From Fibrobacter sp. (lineage in GTDB: Bacteria > Fibrobacterota > Fibrobacteria > Fibrobacterales > Fibrobacteraceae), in NCBI GenBank assembly GCA_017550445.1, contig JAFZOV010000187.1:1-13708 (forward strand): a DNA stretch of 13,708 bases, in the 5' to 3' direction. Both the position numbers and the translations under genes were made by a program. This document shows, in pieces, positions 13,057 through 13,708 of the stretch. The notes beneath the pieces were generated by a model that saw nothing but the letters and a program-made list of their open reading frames with translations, was not told where the DNA came from and did no database searches. Within the stretch, counting starts at the first letter, position 1, and each line of letters starts with the position of its first letter.

Positions 13057-13708
13057 ATGGGAAAATCACTCTATCAGAAGATTTTTGAGAGCCACACGGT
13101 AGCCAAGCTCCCGAGCGGCCAGTGCCAGCTCTTTATCGGGCTCCACCTCTGCCACGAAGTCACCAGCCCCCAGGCCTTCGCCCAGCTCCGCGAAGAAGGC
13201 CAGAAGGTGCTCTTCCCGGAACGCACGTTCGCCACGGTGGACCACATTATTCCGACCACCTTCCCGGAACGTAACCGCCCGCTCAAGGACGGCATTTCCG
13301 AAGAGATGTTCTCCCATATCGAAAACAACACCAAGTCTAACGGCATCAAGTTCTTTGGCCCCGCTACCGAAGAACAGGGCGTTATCCACATCGTGGGCCC
13401 CGAAGAAGGCGTGACCCAGCCGGGTATGACAGTCGCTTGCGGTGACTCCCATACGGCTACGCACGGTGCCTTCGGCGCTATCGCCTTCGGTATCGGTACC
13501 AGCCAGGTGGCAGACGTTCTCGCCACCCAGACCCTCGCCATGAGCCCGCTCAAGACTCGCCGCATCAACTTCACCGGCAAGCTCAAGCCGGGTGTGACCG
13601 CCAAGGACGTGGCCCTCGCCTACATCGCAAAGCTCGGCGTGAACGGCGGCGTTGGCTACGCTTACGAATTTGCCGGTCCGGTCATCGAAGAAATGGGCAT
13701 GGAAGGCC
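13057..13708 (+). CDS. leuC: 3-isopropylmalate dehydratase large subunit, N-terminal part (cut by window edge)
   Basis: With LeuD this aconitase-family enzyme isomerises 2-isopropylmalate to 3-isopropylmalate in leucine biosynthesis. The visible 217 codons are slightly under half of the usual 465-470 residues. Family signatures: HEVTSPQAF (33-41), FATVDH (58-63), a VIHIVGPEEG.TQPGM stretch, then CGDSHTATHGAFGA (128-141) and ATQTL, as in LeuC proper. Residue 28 is Gly where E. coli LeuC, from memory, has Asp (IDRHLVHE against IGLHLCHE here). The [4Fe-4S] cysteine ligands lie beyond the window. The start at 13057 keeps the full N-terminus (MGKSLYQKIF); the ribosome-binding site is weak (AAGAGA). 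The adjacent leader holds a palindromic repeat. leuD probably follows outside the window. Confidence 0.95.
   Translation, partial: MGKSLYQKIFESHTVAKLPSGQCQLFIGLHLCHEVTSPQAFAQLREEGQKVLFPERTFATVDHIIPTTFPERNRPLKDGISEEMFSHIENNTKSNGIKFFGPATEEQGVIHIVGPEEGVTQPGMTVACGDSHTATHGAFGAIAFGIGTSQVADVLATQTLAMSPLKTRRINFTGKLKPGVTAKDVALAYIAKLGVNGGVGYAYEFAGPVIEEMGMEG

Noticed and set aside
13066..13604. Minus-strand frames opposite leuC
   Set aside because: The plus-strand frame carries unmistakable LeuC motifs; the opposite frames are shadows of its codon usage.

Overview
The window looks like a chromosomal segment of a Gram-negative bacterium. My best guess is Fibrobacter or a close relative. This rests on moderate GC, A-rich gene starts, TATATTTG-type promoter boxes, a lipoprotein, a giant secreted repeat protein and short GGGGC/GCCCC palindromes scattered in and between genes. 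The genus is recalled resemblance, not proof. No tRNA, rRNA, insertion sequence or CRISPR array was found.

Left part (1-2613). An rpsO-pnp pair (ribosomal protein S15, then polynucleotide phosphorylase, cut by the window edge) reads leftward. Divergent from it is a THUMP-type RNA methyltransferase of the RlmL/COG0116 family. The roughly 300-bp divergent spacer carries the rpsO promoter, an rpsO leader hairpin and a 35-bp direct repeat flanking a hairpin. The methyltransferase carries an apparent in-frame palindromic insertion in its THUMP region. A bidirectional terminator separates it from the next gene, which converges on it.

Centre (2611-9879, leftward). One gene of 2422 codons encodes a signal-peptide-bearing protein made of 22 cadherin/Ig-like ('tandem-95' style) repeats of about 97 residues, one divergent repeat and a Lys/Glu/Pro tail. 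The repeats follow a period-3 higher-order pattern: every third repeat (2, 5, 8, 11, 14, 17, 20) carries an insert, and the later inserts become Lys/Ala/Pro-rich.

Right part (9880-13708, rightward). A 443-bp AT-rich spacer holds the giant gene's promoter and a possible decayed reading frame resembling the C-terminal part of a BioC-like methyltransferase. A two-gene operon follows. It encodes a 136-residue one-TM protein of unknown function, and a 511-residue protein with a cytoplasmic domain resembling a ParA/BY-kinase fold without a P-loop, one TM helix and a periplasmic M23 (LytM) peptidase with its metal ligands intact. After these come a small lipoprotein gene with its own terminator, a palindromic repeat in the next leader, and the 5' part of leuC (leucine biosynthesis).

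Housekeeping functions (RNA turnover, translation, leucine synthesis) therefore flank a cell-envelope segment made of the giant exported repeat protein, the membrane-bound peptidase and the lipoprotein. The least ordinary items are the period-3 giant protein, the apparent pseudo-ATPase/TM/M23 fusion and the palindromic element read in frame inside a conserved enzyme.
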